A DNA stretch of 64,000 nt, taken from assembly GCF_016865485.1 (NCBI RefSeq), contig NZ_AP024452.1:1386501-1450500 (forward strand). The letters are read 5' to 3'. Numbering within the stretch: position 1 is the first letter of the stretch; every line of letters begins with the position of its first letter. A program made the position numbers and the translations under genes. The notes beneath the pieces were generated by a model. It saw only the letters and a list, made by a program, of their open reading frames with translations, was not told the origin of the DNA and searched no databases. The stretch is from Luteitalea sp. TBR-22. Its GTDB lineage: Bacteria; Acidobacteriota; Vicinamibacteria; Vicinamibacterales; Vicinamibacteraceae. This document shows positions 37,178-45,699 of the stretch, one piece after another.

Positions 37178-38615
37178 GCCGGCAGAACTCTCGTGGGCGC
37201 TGTACGTGCTGTACCTCGCCGCGGCAACCGTGTTCCTGGTGCTCGAGAATCGGTCACCGCAATCGACGTTTGCGTGGCTGTTCCTCATGGTCCTCGCGCC
37301 GGGCGTGGGGCCCGTCGTCTACTTCATGTTCGGCCGGGGTTCGAACGCGTTCAGCCACCGGAAGGCGCTGCGTCGTCAACTCGGGCGCAGCGGGCTGTCC
37401 AAGGAACTCGCCGCCGTGCGGGACGCCCAGGCGGAAGTGCGCGACGCGCTGTCCGAGAGCGAGATCGAGATCTACAACCGGCTGCCGCAACTGCTCTGGA
37501 ACTCGACCGAGGCGCCCGTCACGATGGGCAACGAGGTCGAGATCCTCCAGAACGCCAGCGAGAAGTATCCCAGACTCCTCGACGATCTGCGACGCGCGCG
37601 CCACCTCGTCCACATGGAGTACTACGAGTGGGCCGACGACCCGCTGACGCGGGAAGTCCTGGAGATCCTGCGCGAGCGTGTCCGGGCGGGCGTCACCGTG
37701 CGGGCCCTGTACGACCCGGTCGGCAGCTTCTCCATGCTCACGCGCGGCTACGTGCGCGACCTGCGCGCGGCTGGCGTGCAGGTCTACCCGTATTCCCCGA
37801 TCTGGCGCCTGCACACCATCAGCTACCGCAACCACCGCAAGCTGGTGATCATCGACAGCGAGATCGGCTACACCGGTGGCCTCAACCTCACCGACAAGCA
37901 CCTGACGGGGCCGAAGGGATTCTCCGGCTGGCGCGACACTCACGTGCGTGTGTGCGGCGACGCGGTCGCGACGCTGCAGTACACCTTCGCGCTGCAGTGG
38001 TTCAACACGACGGGCGAGTTGCTGGGCGACCCGGCACTGTATCCGCGCGGCCGCCGCCCGGGCGCCGTGCCGATCCAGGTGGTCAATTCAGGGCCGGACT
38101 CGCAGTACTCGGTGATTCGCCAGCAGTATCTGGCGATGATCTCGATGGCCCGCGATCACGTCTACCTGCAGTCACCCTTCTGCGTGCTCGACGAGAGCGT
38201 GCTGCAGGTGCTGTGTGCCACGGCCATGTCCGGCGTGCGCGTGTGGGTGATGATCGCGCCGCGCGGCGGCGAGGGGCCGCTGGCCTACCGGGCCGGCATG
38301 ACCTACGCGCGGGACCTGGCCAAGGCGGGCGTGCGCGTGTTGCTGTACCAGGGCGCCTACTTCCACTGCAAGACCATTGCGGTGGACTCGGTGGCGTGCT
38401 CGATCGGATCGGCCAACATGGACATCCGCAGCTTCACCATCAACTACGAGACCAACCTGGTCATCTACGACCGGGAGGTCACCCGGAGGCTCGAGACCGC
38501 GTTCCTGGCCGACATCCGGCAGAGCGAACCCTTCTCGGCCGAGGCGTACCAGCGGCTGCCGCCCTACCGGCGCCTCGGGGACTCGGTGATGCGGCTGTTC
38601 TCGCCGCTGTTGTAG
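37176..38615 (+). CDS. cls: cardiolipin synthase
   Basis: 479 residues, the normal length. Two N-terminal helices (ALYVLYLAAATVFLVLENRS, TFAWLFLMVLAPGVGPVVYF) and two HKD motifs: NHRKLVIIDS with GYTGGLNLTD, and HCKTIAVDS with GSANMDIRSFTINYETN. It makes cardiolipin from phosphatidylglycerol in the inner membrane. ATG 37176 fits family N-termini exactly (MPAELSWALYVLY). It diverges from the PhoD-like gene without any spacer, so regulatory sequences must lie inside one of the two genes if both starts are right. Confidence 0.92.
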   Translation: MPAELSWALYVLYLAAATVFLVLENRSPQSTFAWLFLMVLAPGVGPVVYFMFGRGSNAFSHRKALRRQLGRSGLSKELAAVRDAQAEVRDALSESEIEIYNRLPQLLWNSTEAPVTMGNEVEILQNASEKYPRLLDDLRRARHLVHMEYYEWADDPLTREVLEILRERVRAGVTVRALYDPVGSFSMLTRGYVRDLRAAGVQVYPYSPIWRLHTISYRNHRKLVIIDSEIGYTGGLNLTDKHLTGPKGFSGWRDTHVRVCGDAVATLQYTFALQWFNTTGELLGDPALYPRGRRPGAVPIQVVNSGPDSQYSVIRQQYLAMISMARDHVYLQSPFCVLDESVLQVLCATAMSGVRVWVMIAPRGGEGPLAYRAGMTYARDLAKAGVRVLLYQGAYFHCKTIAVDSVACSIGSANMDIRSFTINYETNLVIYDREVTRRLETAFLADIRQSEPFSAEAYQRLPPYRRLGDSVMRLFSPLL

Positions 38616-38684
38616 AAAAGGAAGACCAGGAGCAGAAGGGCAGAAGAGCCGAAGGCAGAGCGGTTCGACTCTCCTGCCGTGCTG

Positions 38685-39818
38685 TCACGCGCCCGCGCCG
38701 ACGCCAATCACCTCGTCGAGCGACAGGCGCACGCTGCCGTCGCGGAAGGGATAGTCGACGTATCCGCGCGCGTCGCCGCCATAGAAGGTGCCGCGATCAG
38801 GCGTGTTGAGGGGCGCGCCGACCCGCGTCCGTTCCACGAAGTCGGGCGTGGCCAGGAACGGCACGCCAAAGGCGACCAGGTTCGCATCGCCGCGCGCGAG
38901 CACCCGCTCGGCGTCGTCGACGGTGTAGCCCGAGTTGGCGATCAGCACACCGGGAAACGCCGCGCGTGCAATCGCGGTCAGCGGCCGCGGTGCGGCGGGG
39001 TCGTCGCTGGCAGGCCCTTCGACCACGTGCAGGTACATGACGCCGCGTCCTGCCAGTTGCGAGGCCACGTACCGGGTCAGGCCCTCGGGGTCGCTGTCGC
39101 TCATGCTGTTGAACGGGTTGGCCGGCGAGATGCGCACGCCGACGCGCTCGGCGCCGATCGCCGCCGACGTGGCGTCGACGATCTCCAGCAGGAAGCGGGC
39201 GCGGTTCTCGAGCGACCCGCCGTACGCATCGGTGCGGCGGTTGCTGCCGTCGCGCAGGAACTGATCCACCAGGTAGCCGTTGGCCGCGTGGATCTCGACG
39301 CCGTCGAAGCCGGCGGCGATGGCGTTGCGCGCCGCCGTGGCGAAGTCGGCGACGATGTCGGCAATCTCTCCGGTCTCGAGCGCGCGCGGCACGGGGAACG
39401 GCTTCGGCCCCTCGTAGGTGATCACCTCGCCCTCGGCGGCAATGGCCGAGGCGCTCACCGGCGTCGACCCGTCGGGCCGCATGGTCGGATGCGAGATCCG
39501 TCCCGTGTGCCAGAGCTGCACGACGATGGCCCCGCCGGCCGCGTGGACGGCGTCGGTCACGTGGCGCCAGCCCGCAATCTGCTCGTCGCTGTAGATGCCG
39601 GGCGTGAACACGTAGCCGGCGGCCGAGTCGGACACCTGGGTCGCCTCGGTGATCACGAGACCGGCCGAGGCGCGCTGCGCGTAGTAAAGGGCGGCCTGCG
39701 GCCCGGGGGCAAGCGAGGGGAGGGCGCGATTGCGTGTCATCGGCGCCATCACGAAACGCTGCGGGAGAGCGAGACGGCCGACGGTGGCGGGCGAGAACAG
39801 GGTGCTGTGCGTGGACAT
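38685..39818 (-). CDS. nemA: old yellow enzyme family alkene reductase
   Basis: 377 residues. FMN-dependent TIM barrel that reduces activated C=C bonds and nitro-electrophiles with NAD(P)H. Family signatures: FVMAPMTRNRA, VVQLWHTGRISH, HAANGYLVDQFLRD (substrate-binding His and Asn), RTDAYGGSLENRARF, and PDFVERTRVGAPLN near the C-terminus. agaaggaagg precedes ATG 39818. A MarR-type gene lies 85 bases upstream on the same strand, as in NemR/NemA-like electrophile-responsive units. Confidence 0.92.
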   Translation of the reverse strand: MSTHSTLFSPATVGRLALPQRFVMAPMTRNRALPSLAPGPQAALYYAQRASAGLVITEATQVSDSAAGYVFTPGIYSDEQIAGWRHVTDAVHAAGGAIVVQLWHTGRISHPTMRPDGSTPVSASAIAAEGEVITYEGPKPFPVPRALETGEIADIVADFATAARNAIAAGFDGVEIHAANGYLVDQFLRDGSNRRTDAYGGSLENRARFLLEIVDATSAAIGAERVGVRISPANPFNSMSDSDPEGLTRYVASQLAGRGVMYLHVVEGPASDDPAAPRPLTAIARAAFPGVLIANSGYTVDDAERVLARGDANLVAFGVPFLATPDFVERTRVGAPLNTPDRGTFYGGDARGYVDYPFRDGSVRLSLDEVIGVGAGA

Positions 39819-39903
39819 TGGAGCCTTCCTTCTGAATCGACTGTGGTAAACGGTCTATTGTTGGATCGTGCAGTAATGAACTATTTGAGAAAAAAAAGAG
39901 GCG

Positions 39904-40374
39904 TCACGCCTCCTGGTGCGCCTCGCAGGTGACGAAGCGCTGGACCAACTGCATCATCAGCGAGCGTTCCTGGTCGCCCAGCCCACGGAGGAAACGCTCC
40001 TCCTCGGCCCGGAGGACGTCCTCGGCGCGGGCCACGGCCACCCTCCCGGCCGCCGTGCATTCGGCGAGCACCGCCCGGCGGTCCTGCGGGTCATCCACCC
40101 GCCGCACCAGCCCGTCGGCTTCGAGCCGATCGGTGAGCTGCGTCATGTTGGAGCGGACGCATTTCTGCCGCTGCGCAATCGCACTGAGCGGCATCGGGCG
40201 CTGTTCGCGCACCAGCACGCGCAGGACCCCGAACTTGGCCAGCGACAACTGCAGTGGCGCGAGTGCCTGCTCGAGCCTGGACTCGAGCGTCCGTGCCGCG
40301 TCGATGAGGGCGGTCGAGACCGGGCACGGATGATCGCTGCCACACGGCATATTGTTCACGGGTGAATTATCCAT
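39904..40374 (-). CDS. MarR-family transcriptional regulator
   Basis: About 156 residues from ATG 40374 (148 from ATG 40350). Winged helix-turn-helix: LAKFGVLRVLVREQ, PLSAIAQRQKCVRSNMTQLT, DRLEADGLVRRVDDPQDRRA with the wing motif DPxDRR. A cysteine in the recognition region (QKCVRSN) and two near the N-terminus could sense oxidants or electrophiles. It most likely controls itself and the downstream alkene reductase. The choice of start is open: a 12-base palindrome lies between the two possible ATGs and would be 5' untranslated if the shorter form is real. Confidence 0.88.
   Translation of the reverse strand: MDNSPVNNMPCGSDHPCPVSTALIDAARTLESRLEQALAPLQLSLAKFGVLRVLVREQRPMPLSAIAQRQKCVRSNMTQLTDRLEADGLVRRVDDPQDRRAVLAECTAAGRVAVARAEDVLRAEEERFLRGLGDQERSLMMQLVQRFVTCEAHQEA
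40355..40366. promoter_or_regulatory. candidate operator palindrome near the MarR start
   Basis: ttcac-gg-gtgaa, perfect 5-base arms, in an AT-rich patch between the two candidate start codons of the MarR gene (40350 and 40374). A ttgacc hexamer sits at 40389-40394 on the minus strand. MarR proteins bind such short palindromes. The gap before the reductase has an attgtt motif but no identical palindrome. Confidence 0.35.
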
Positions 40375-40706
40375 GACCGACCGGGCGTGGTCAAGCCCCA
40401 AAATCGCAGGTCCTTTCCTGCGTCGGCGTCGATGCTCTTCCGCCCGAGACCGAGCACCCGCTGCCGGGCATCGCGAACCGCTCCCCCTGTGTGCGCACCG
40501 GGTGTTGGCCGTCCAACGACCGTGGACAGCTTCTTGCAAATGACCGCCACGCACCGTTCGCGTGTGATGTCGATGCAGGCGACTCCCTGCGAGTTCGGCA
40601 GCACTCATACGCGCGGCGTCTCGGACCGATTCGTACAAAAAACATCGCGCGGGGAAAAAATTGCACGCCACAGCAACTGCCGAGCAGGCAGGGGGGCAGA
40701 GCCAAC
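40375..40706. other. 332-base intergenic region upstream of the acylation operon
   Basis: No coding region is supported. It holds AT-richer patches (cttgcaaatgacc near 40534, gtacaaaaaacatcgcg near 40636, ggggaaaaaattgcacg near 40659) that are likely to contain the promoters of the divergent MarR gene and of the seven-gene operon starting at 40707. No -35/-10 pair stands out. Just before the GTG start is a G-rich ribosome binding site (caggggggcag at 40688-40698). Confidence 0.5.
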
Positions 40707-41840
40707 GTGGGTAGCATCATCAAGTCGCAGCCGGCGCTATGGGAGGCCGCCGACAGCGGCGAGAACAGTGAGCGGACGAGCACCCGCGCACTCCTCGGCG
40801 GGTTGACTCAGGTCACGCCGTTGGGCGCGTTCGTCTGTGTCACGGTCGTCCTCCTCGGGGTGGTGGCATTCCTCACGCTCGCGACACCCAGGGTTCTCGG
40901 GCGGCTGGGTCGCACGGGACTGGCAGCGCACTCGGGCGACTACGACGCGATCGTCACGGCTGACCTGCACGCCTACCTCGCCGCGCCGGGTTCGGAGTTG
41001 ACCCTCGTCCTGTTCGGCGGCTCGACGATGCGGGCCAGTTTCCTCGAAGCTGACGTCGTGCATGCACTCCACCAACAGGGCCGATCGGCGCGCCTGCTGA
41101 AGCTGTGCACCAGCACGCAAAGTCTCTGGGAGACGCTGGCGCTGGCCGAGCACCTGCCGGCCCGGATGCGGGGTGTCGCCGCCGTCGGGGTCGGGCCATC
41201 GCTGTTCTCGAAGGGACCTGAGTTGTTCGGGGAGTTGGCCGCCGTCCCGCGGCTGGGCCTCCGATCGGCGGTGCTCGATCAAGCGCTGGAGTCCAGGGGG
41301 CATCGAGTGGGGCCTCGCACGGGCGTGTACGCGATCGACAATGCGGCATTCCTCGTCGCGCGCCGCCAGGCTCTCGCGTCGCGCCTGCTCGGCCTGTCGC
41401 CGGTGCCGTACGTCGACAGTCGATACACGGGCGAGACAAAGCCGCTGACCCCGGCGGCCTGGCGCAAGATCGGCGCGCGCGTCGCCCGGCGCTACGACGT
41501 CATGGATGCCAACTGGGCCGGGAATGCCGTCGTCCTCACGCGCATCGTCCGGACGCTGGAGGCGCGCGGGCTGCGCGTCCTCCTGGTCGAGACGCCCGTC
41601 AATCCCAGGTTCGAGGACGAGTTCGCCACGACCGCGACCGCGGCGCGGCACCGTGGTCGTGTCGAAGCGCTTGCCGGTGACCTCGGGGTGCCGTACCTCC
41701 ACCTGGTCAGCGCGGCAAGGCTCGAGCCGGACGATTTCCACGACTGGGCGCACCTTCGTGCGCGCCATGCCGCTCGGCGCTGCGCGGACGAACTGGCTGC
41801 GCGGGTCCGCGCCCTGCTCGGGGAAAGGCACGAGGCATGA
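40707..41840 (+). CDS. membrane-anchored SGNH-hydrolase-like protein (DltD/AlgX-like)
   Basis: 377 residues from GTG 40707. One N-terminal helix (GAFVCVTVVLLGVVAFLTLA) anchors an extracytoplasmic domain with SGNH-type motifs: the nucleophile block VLFGGSTMRASF (Ser ~105) and the C-terminal DFHDWAHLR with Asp346 and His349 in D-x2-H arrangement. DltD and AlgJ/AlgX-type proteins of this fold take the acyl group from an MBOAT protein and place it on a cell-surface polymer. It is the first gene of the operon, overlapping the 47-residue peptide gene by 4 bases (ATGA). Sequence similarity to DltD itself is weak; the role rests on fold motifs and neighbours. Confidence 0.75.
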   Translation: MGSIIKSQPALWEAADSGENSERTSTRALLGGLTQVTPLGAFVCVTVVLLGVVAFLTLATPRVLGRLGRTGLAAHSGDYDAIVTADLHAYLAAPGSELTLVLFGGSTMRASFLEADVVHALHQQGRSARLLKLCTSTQSLWETLALAEHLPARMRGVAAVGVGPSLFSKGPELFGELAAVPRLGLRSAVLDQALESRGHRVGPRTGVYAIDNAAFLVARRQALASRLLGLSPVPYVDSRYTGETKPLTPAAWRKIGARVARRYDVMDANWAGNAVVLTRIVRTLEARGLRVLLVETPVNPRFEDEFATTATAARHRGRVEALAGDLGVPYLHLVSAARLEPDDFHDWAHLRARHAARRCADELAARVRALLGERHEA

Positions 41841-41980
41841 CGCGCGAACCGTCGGTCTGGGCGTTCCGCATCGGTGCAGTGGTGCAGGGCCTGGTGGTCG
41901 GCGCCCTCGTGCTGCTGGCGTTGACCGAACTCCTGTCGTCCCGCCTCGGTGGACACGTGTTCCGGTACCAGGGCTTCTGA
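41837..41980 (+). CDS. DltX-like 47-residue membrane peptide
   Basis: A 47-residue protein: a short cytoplasmic N-terminus (MTREPSVWAFRIGAV), one helix (VQGLVVGALVLLALTELL) and a short tail ending GHVFRYQGF. The size, single helix and C-terminal F-x-Y-x-x-F motif (FRYQGF) match DltX of D-alanylation systems, whose terminal tyrosine region is thought to act as acyl relay at the MBOAT tunnel. Its ATG overlaps the SGNH gene stop and it precedes the MBOAT gene by 54 bases. It has no known domain beyond this resemblance; context makes the call fairly strong. Confidence 0.75.
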   Translation: MTREPSVWAFRIGAVVQGLVVGALVLLALTELLSSRLGGHVFRYQGF

Positions 41981-42034
41981 GCCCGCCCCTGCCGTGACCC
42001 CAACGCTGCGGACGCTGCCCGGGAACGCGCCCCG

Positions 42035-43222
42035 ATGATCGCCGACCCCTGGTTCTGGGCCTGGCTGGGCCTCGGCGTGCCGCTCTTCTGGGCCCTGCCC
42101 GATCGTCACCGGCTTTCGGCGCTGGCCGCCATGTCGGTGATCTACCTGCTGCACCTCGCGCCGGCGACCGTGCTCGCCCTCGGCGCCTGGACCGCCGTCA
42201 CGTTCGTCGTGGCGCGTCGCGTCCACGCGGGGCAACTGTCGCGCGGGTGGGTGCCCGTGCTCGTGTGCGCGATTCTGGCCTACCTCGCGTTCTACAAGTA
42301 CGTGCCGGTCATCCGGGCCAGCATCAGCCACGCACCGACGGTGGCCTCCCTGGCGCTGCCGCTGGGCATCAGCTACTTCAGCTTCAAGCTGGTGCACTAC
42401 GTCATCGAGACGTCCCGAGGGAGCATGCGAGGCCACGGCGTAGCCGACTTCGTCTCCTACATCTTCCTCGTGCCCATCTTCACGGCTGGACCCATCGAGC
42501 GCTTCGAGCACTATCTCGGGCAGCGCGAATCGTCCTGGAGCGCCCAGTCGGCGGCCGAAGGCACCATGCGGATCGCGCAGGGACTCATCAAGAAGTTCCT
42601 CGTCGGCGAGCTGCTCCTCCTCCCTCTCCTCGGCAGCGTGCGCGACGGCGGCGACCTCCTCACCCTGCTGCCGGGGCTACCGACCTGGAAGGTGTGGGCC
42701 TTCTGCGCGCGGACGTTCCTGTACCTCTACGTCGACTTCAGCGCCTACTCCGACATCGCCATCGGGACCAGCCGCCTGTTCGGCCTGCGCATCCTCGAGA
42801 ACTTCAACTGGCCGATCCTCGCCACCAGCATCGGCGACTTCTGGAAGCGCTGGCACATGACGCTGGCCGGCTGGTGTCAGGCCTACGTCTACATGCCGAC
42901 CATCGGCCTCACCCGAAACCCGTACGTCGCCACCTACGCGACGTTCGGGGCCATCGGCCTGTGGCATGCCCCGTCCCTCGGATGGATCCTGTGGGGCCTG
43001 TACCATGCGACCGGGCTCTCCCTCTACGGCACATGGAGCCGGGAGCGCCGCCGCCGCAAGTGGCGTGGCCTCGACCGGCCGGGGTGGCGCTGGCTCGGCA
43101 CGCCCGCGACGATGGCCTTCGTCGTCGCCGGCGCGTCGCTCACCGCCCTGGACGGTCACGGCGGGCTCTACGCGCGCCTGCGGGTGCTGGCCAAGTTGTT
43201 GTTCATCGATCTTCCCGTGTAA
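42035..43222 (+). CDS. MBOAT-family O-acyltransferase (DltB-like)
   Basis: 395 residues, about 11 helices. MBOAT motifs: YFSFKLVHYVIETSRG, AGPIERFEHY, YVDFSAYSDIAIGTSRLFG, NFNWPILATSIGDFWKRWHM, and the catalytic histidine 311 in GLWHAPSLGWILWGLYHA. It moves an acyl group from a cytoplasmic carrier across the membrane to an outer acceptor. Flanked by an SGNH protein, a DltX-like peptide and an acyl carrier protein, it should be the membrane transferase of the system. AlgI-like alginate acetylation is an alternative, but the carrier protein and ligase in the same operon favour the Dlt mechanism. Confidence 0.9.
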   Translation: MIADPWFWAWLGLGVPLFWALPDRHRLSALAAMSVIYLLHLAPATVLALGAWTAVTFVVARRVHAGQLSRGWVPVLVCAILAYLAFYKYVPVIRASISHAPTVASLALPLGISYFSFKLVHYVIETSRGSMRGHGVADFVSYIFLVPIFTAGPIERFEHYLGQRESSWSAQSAAEGTMRIAQGLIKKFLVGELLLLPLLGSVRDGGDLLTLLPGLPTWKVWAFCARTFLYLYVDFSAYSDIAIGTSRLFGLRILENFNWPILATSIGDFWKRWHMTLAGWCQAYVYMPTIGLTRNPYVATYATFGAIGLWHAPSLGWILWGLYHATGLSLYGTWSRERRRRKWRGLDRPGWRWLGTPATMAFVVAGASLTALDGHGGLYARLRVLAKLLFIDLPV

Positions 43223-43241
43223 CCCCTGTGAGCGAGGTCCC

Positions 43242-43493
43242 ATGTCCCTGACCGACGATGCCCTGATCGAGTTCCTCCGCGAGGACCTCGGCGTCGACAC
43301 GACCGGCGTGACGCCGCAGACGCCGCTGTTCAGCAGCGGCCTCATCGACTCCTTCTCGCTGGTCACTCTGCTCGGCCACATCGAGCAGACCTGCGGTTTC
43401 CGCGTCGGGCCGACCGACGTCAACCTCGACAACTTCGACTCGATCGAGCGCATCCGTGCCTACATCGCGTCGATGGCGGGACCGACCCGGTGA
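43242..43493 (+). CDS. acyl/aminoacyl carrier protein (DltC-like)
   Basis: 83 residues, four-helix carrier fold. The phosphopantetheine attachment serine is Ser37 in SSGLIDSFSLVTLL. The helix II sequence DSFSL, rather than the DSLD/DSLS of fatty-acid ACP, resembles DltC and BtrI-type carriers. It holds the acyl or aminoacyl group as a thioester for the decarboxylase and the MBOAT protein. Start ATG 43242 (gcgaggtcc upstream) is 19 bases after the MBOAT stop, and its stop overlaps the decarboxylase GTG. Confidence 0.9.
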   Translation: MSLTDDALIEFLREDLGVDTTGVTPQTPLFSSGLIDSFSLVTLLGHIEQTCGFRVGPTDVNLDNFDSIERIRAYIASMAGPTR

Positions 43494-44767
43494 ACGCCCA
43501 GACGCTGCCGCTCCCGGTCGGCATCCTGAGGCGCGTGGCGGCCCGGGCAGGCACGCCCGCGTTCGTCTACTTCGTCGACCCGATGCGTGCGCGTGTCCGG
43601 GCGCTCGGGGAGGCCTTCGCCGGGCGGTTCGACGTCAGTTACGCGATCAAGAGCAACCCCAACGTCGCGCTGCTGCGCGCCCTGCGGGGGCCGCTGGCAT
43701 GGCTCGACGCCAGTTCGGCCGGCGAGATCGCCCGCGGAATCGAAGCCGGCTACGCGCCGGGTCGCATCGCCTTCAGCGGTCCCGCCAAGCGTGAGGTCGA
43801 GGTCGCCTATGCGCTCGACGTCGGTTGTGGCGACATCGTGTGCGAGTCGCTGCGCCAGGTCGAGCTCGTGGATCGACTCGCTCGGGAGCGCGGGCGATCC
43901 CAGGCGATTCTGCTCCGCATCAACCCGACAGAGGTGCCCCGCAGGTTCGGGCTGCACATGGGCGGGCGTCCGAGCCAGTTCGGCATCGACGAGGAACAGG
44001 TGGACGACGTCGTCGCGGCGGCGACGCGGATGCCGGGTGTCCGGCTCGAGGGCCTGCACGTCTACTCGGCAGGGAACTCGCTCGACGAGGACGCGATTGC
44101 CGACAACGTCGCGATCATCGCGGACCTCTTCGCGCGGGTCGTCGATCGCCACGCTCTGCGCCCGTCACGCCTCGTGTTCGGATCCGGTTTCGGCATTCCG
44201 TACTTCGACGAGGATCGCGAACTCGACCTGCAGCGCCTGGCCGCGCGCATCGTGCCGACCGTCGATCGCCTCAAGGCCGTGCCCGCGGTCGCCGACGCAC
44301 GTCTCGTGCTCGAGATGGGGCGCTGGCTGGTCGGCGTGGATGGCTACATGCTGACCTCGGTCGTCGACGCCAAGTCGAGTCGCGGCACCGAGATCAGGTT
44401 GTGCGACGCCGGCTTCAACAACCACCTGAGCGCGTGCGGGATGATGGGCACCGTCATGCGCCGGAACTGGCGGTTCTGGAACCTGTCGCGCCCGGATGCG
44501 CCGCCGGCCGGACCAGTCCTGCTCGCCGGCCCGCTGTGCGCGAGCTTCGACGTGCTCGGCACCGGTGTCCACCTGCCGGTCACCGAGCCCGGTGACGTGA
44601 TCGTCGTCGGCTCTTCGGGCGCGTACGGTCCGACGGCGAGTCCGACGCGCTTCATCAGCCATCCGGCGCCACGCGAGATCCTGGTGGACGAAGCGGCAGG
44701 TACCGAGGACGACGTCACCGAGTGGACGGCTGGCAGTCCTGAACCGGTCAGCGCAGGTGGACGATGA
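43490..44767 (+). CDS. fold-III PLP-dependent decarboxylase (DAP/ornithine decarboxylase family, BtrK-like)
   Basis: 425 residues. The PLP lysine is Lys54 in YAIKSNPN; HVYSAG and FGSGFGIPYF bind the phosphate; EMGRWLVG and GPLCASFDVL provide the active-site cysteine 350 and aspartate. Family members decarboxylate diaminopimelate, ornithine or arginine; the subgroup encoded beside a carrier protein and ligase (BtrK of butirosin, and exosortase-associated homologues) can act on carrier-bound amino acids. Here it sits between the carrier protein and sulfotransferase genes with 4-base overlaps on both sides. The substrate is unknown. Confidence 0.88.
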   Translation: MNAQTLPLPVGILRRVAARAGTPAFVYFVDPMRARVRALGEAFAGRFDVSYAIKSNPNVALLRALRGPLAWLDASSAGEIARGIEAGYAPGRIAFSGPAKREVEVAYALDVGCGDIVCESLRQVELVDRLARERGRSQAILLRINPTEVPRRFGLHMGGRPSQFGIDEEQVDDVVAAATRMPGVRLEGLHVYSAGNSLDEDAIADNVAIIADLFARVVDRHALRPSRLVFGSGFGIPYFDEDRELDLQRLAARIVPTVDRLKAVPAVADARLVLEMGRWLVGVDGYMLTSVVDAKSSRGTEIRLCDAGFNNHLSACGMMGTVMRRNWRFWNLSRPDAPPAGPVLLAGPLCASFDVLGTGVHLPVTEPGDVIVVGSSGAYGPTASPTRFISHPAPREILVDEAAGTEDDVTEWTAGSPEPVSAGGR

Positions 44768-45699
44768 GTGCCACCGGCTACGAGGGCATCGTGGTGCTCG
44801 GGGTGCCGCGCAGCGGCACCACGCTGCTGCGCCGACTGCTGCGCGCCCACCCGGACATCGCCTGCCCGCCGGAGACCAACCTGCTGAGCGCCGCGAGCCG
44901 CTTCCTCGAGGAGCAGCGCTTCGCGGGTGGGCTGAGCGTCGGCGTCGTGCCGGGGCTGCACTTTGCGGGCTTCGCGGAAGCGGTGGTCCTCGACCGGCTC
45001 CGCGAGTTCGTGTTCGAGTTCTGGCGCGACATCGCCGCGCGCGAGGGCAAGCGTCGCTGGGCGGAGAAGACCGCCGTCGACATCTTCCACCTCGACGCGA
45101 TCGAGCGCCTCTGTGGGGATCGGTGCCGGTACGTGGCGATCGTCAGGCACCCACTCGACGTGGTGTGCTCGCTCAAGGAACTGGGCGACAAGATGGAGAG
45201 CCACCTGCCCGAGCTGTTCGAGTTCGTCCGTCGTCGTCCCGAGACGTACGAGGCGTTCGCCGAGGCCTGGGCGGCCGGGAACCGGCGGCTCCTGGCATTC
45301 GCCGATGCGCATCCCGGATGGGTCGTTCGCGTCCGCTACGAGGACCTCACGGCCGACCCACGCACGACGCTCGCCACCATCTTCGACTTCCTGGGCGAGT
45401 CCACCGATGTCGATGCGGTGCTCTCGCGCGCCTTCTCGGATGGCGAGTCGGTGGGCCTCGGCGACTGGAAGACGTACGCGAGCCACGAAGTCTCGGCCGG
45501 CAGCGTCGGCCGACACCGGACGCTGAGCCCGTGGACCATCGAGCGGTTGTCCCCGCTTGTCGACGACGTCATGGAACGCCTCGGATACGAGCCGATCCGC
45601 CGGAAGGGCTCGCCCGGAGACGACCAGCGGCGGCAGGAACTCGCGCGCCTGGTCACGGGCATGAAGCTGTCCTCCTCATCACCTGCCACGTCATCGTGA
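44764..45699 (+). CDS. PAPS-dependent sulfotransferase family protein
   Basis: 311 residues. The 5'-phosphosulfate loop GVPRSGTTLLRRLLRAHP and the 3'-phosphate motif RYVAIVRHPLDVVCS (R-x-P, S) are intact, followed by VVRVRYEDLTADP. It transfers sulfate from PAPS to a hydroxyl or amine. A sulfotransferase in a Dlt-like operon is unexpected; it may modify the acceptor glycan or the carrier-bound group. It overlaps the decarboxylase stop (ATGA) and the ligase start (GTGA), so it is co-translated with the rest. The last ~40 residues are charged and low-complexity. Confidence 0.85.
   Translation: MSATGYEGIVVLGVPRSGTTLLRRLLRAHPDIACPPETNLLSAASRFLEEQRFAGGLSVGVVPGLHFAGFAEAVVLDRLREFVFEFWRDIAAREGKRRWAEKTAVDIFHLDAIERLCGDRCRYVAIVRHPLDVVCSLKELGDKMESHLPELFEFVRRRPETYEAFAEAWAAGNRRLLAFADAHPGWVVRVRYEDLTADPRTTLATIFDFLGESTDVDAVLSRAFSDGESVGLGDWKTYASHEVSAGSVGRHRTLSPWTIERLSPLVDDVMERLGYEPIRRKGSPGDDQRRQELARLVTGMKLSSSSPATSS

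Noticed and set aside
40707-43222. Simple alginate/peptidoglycan O-acetylation module (AlgI/AlgJ or PatA/PatB type)
   Set aside because: O-acetylation modules lack a carrier protein and AMP ligase; these, plus the DltX-like peptide, are within the same overlapping operon.
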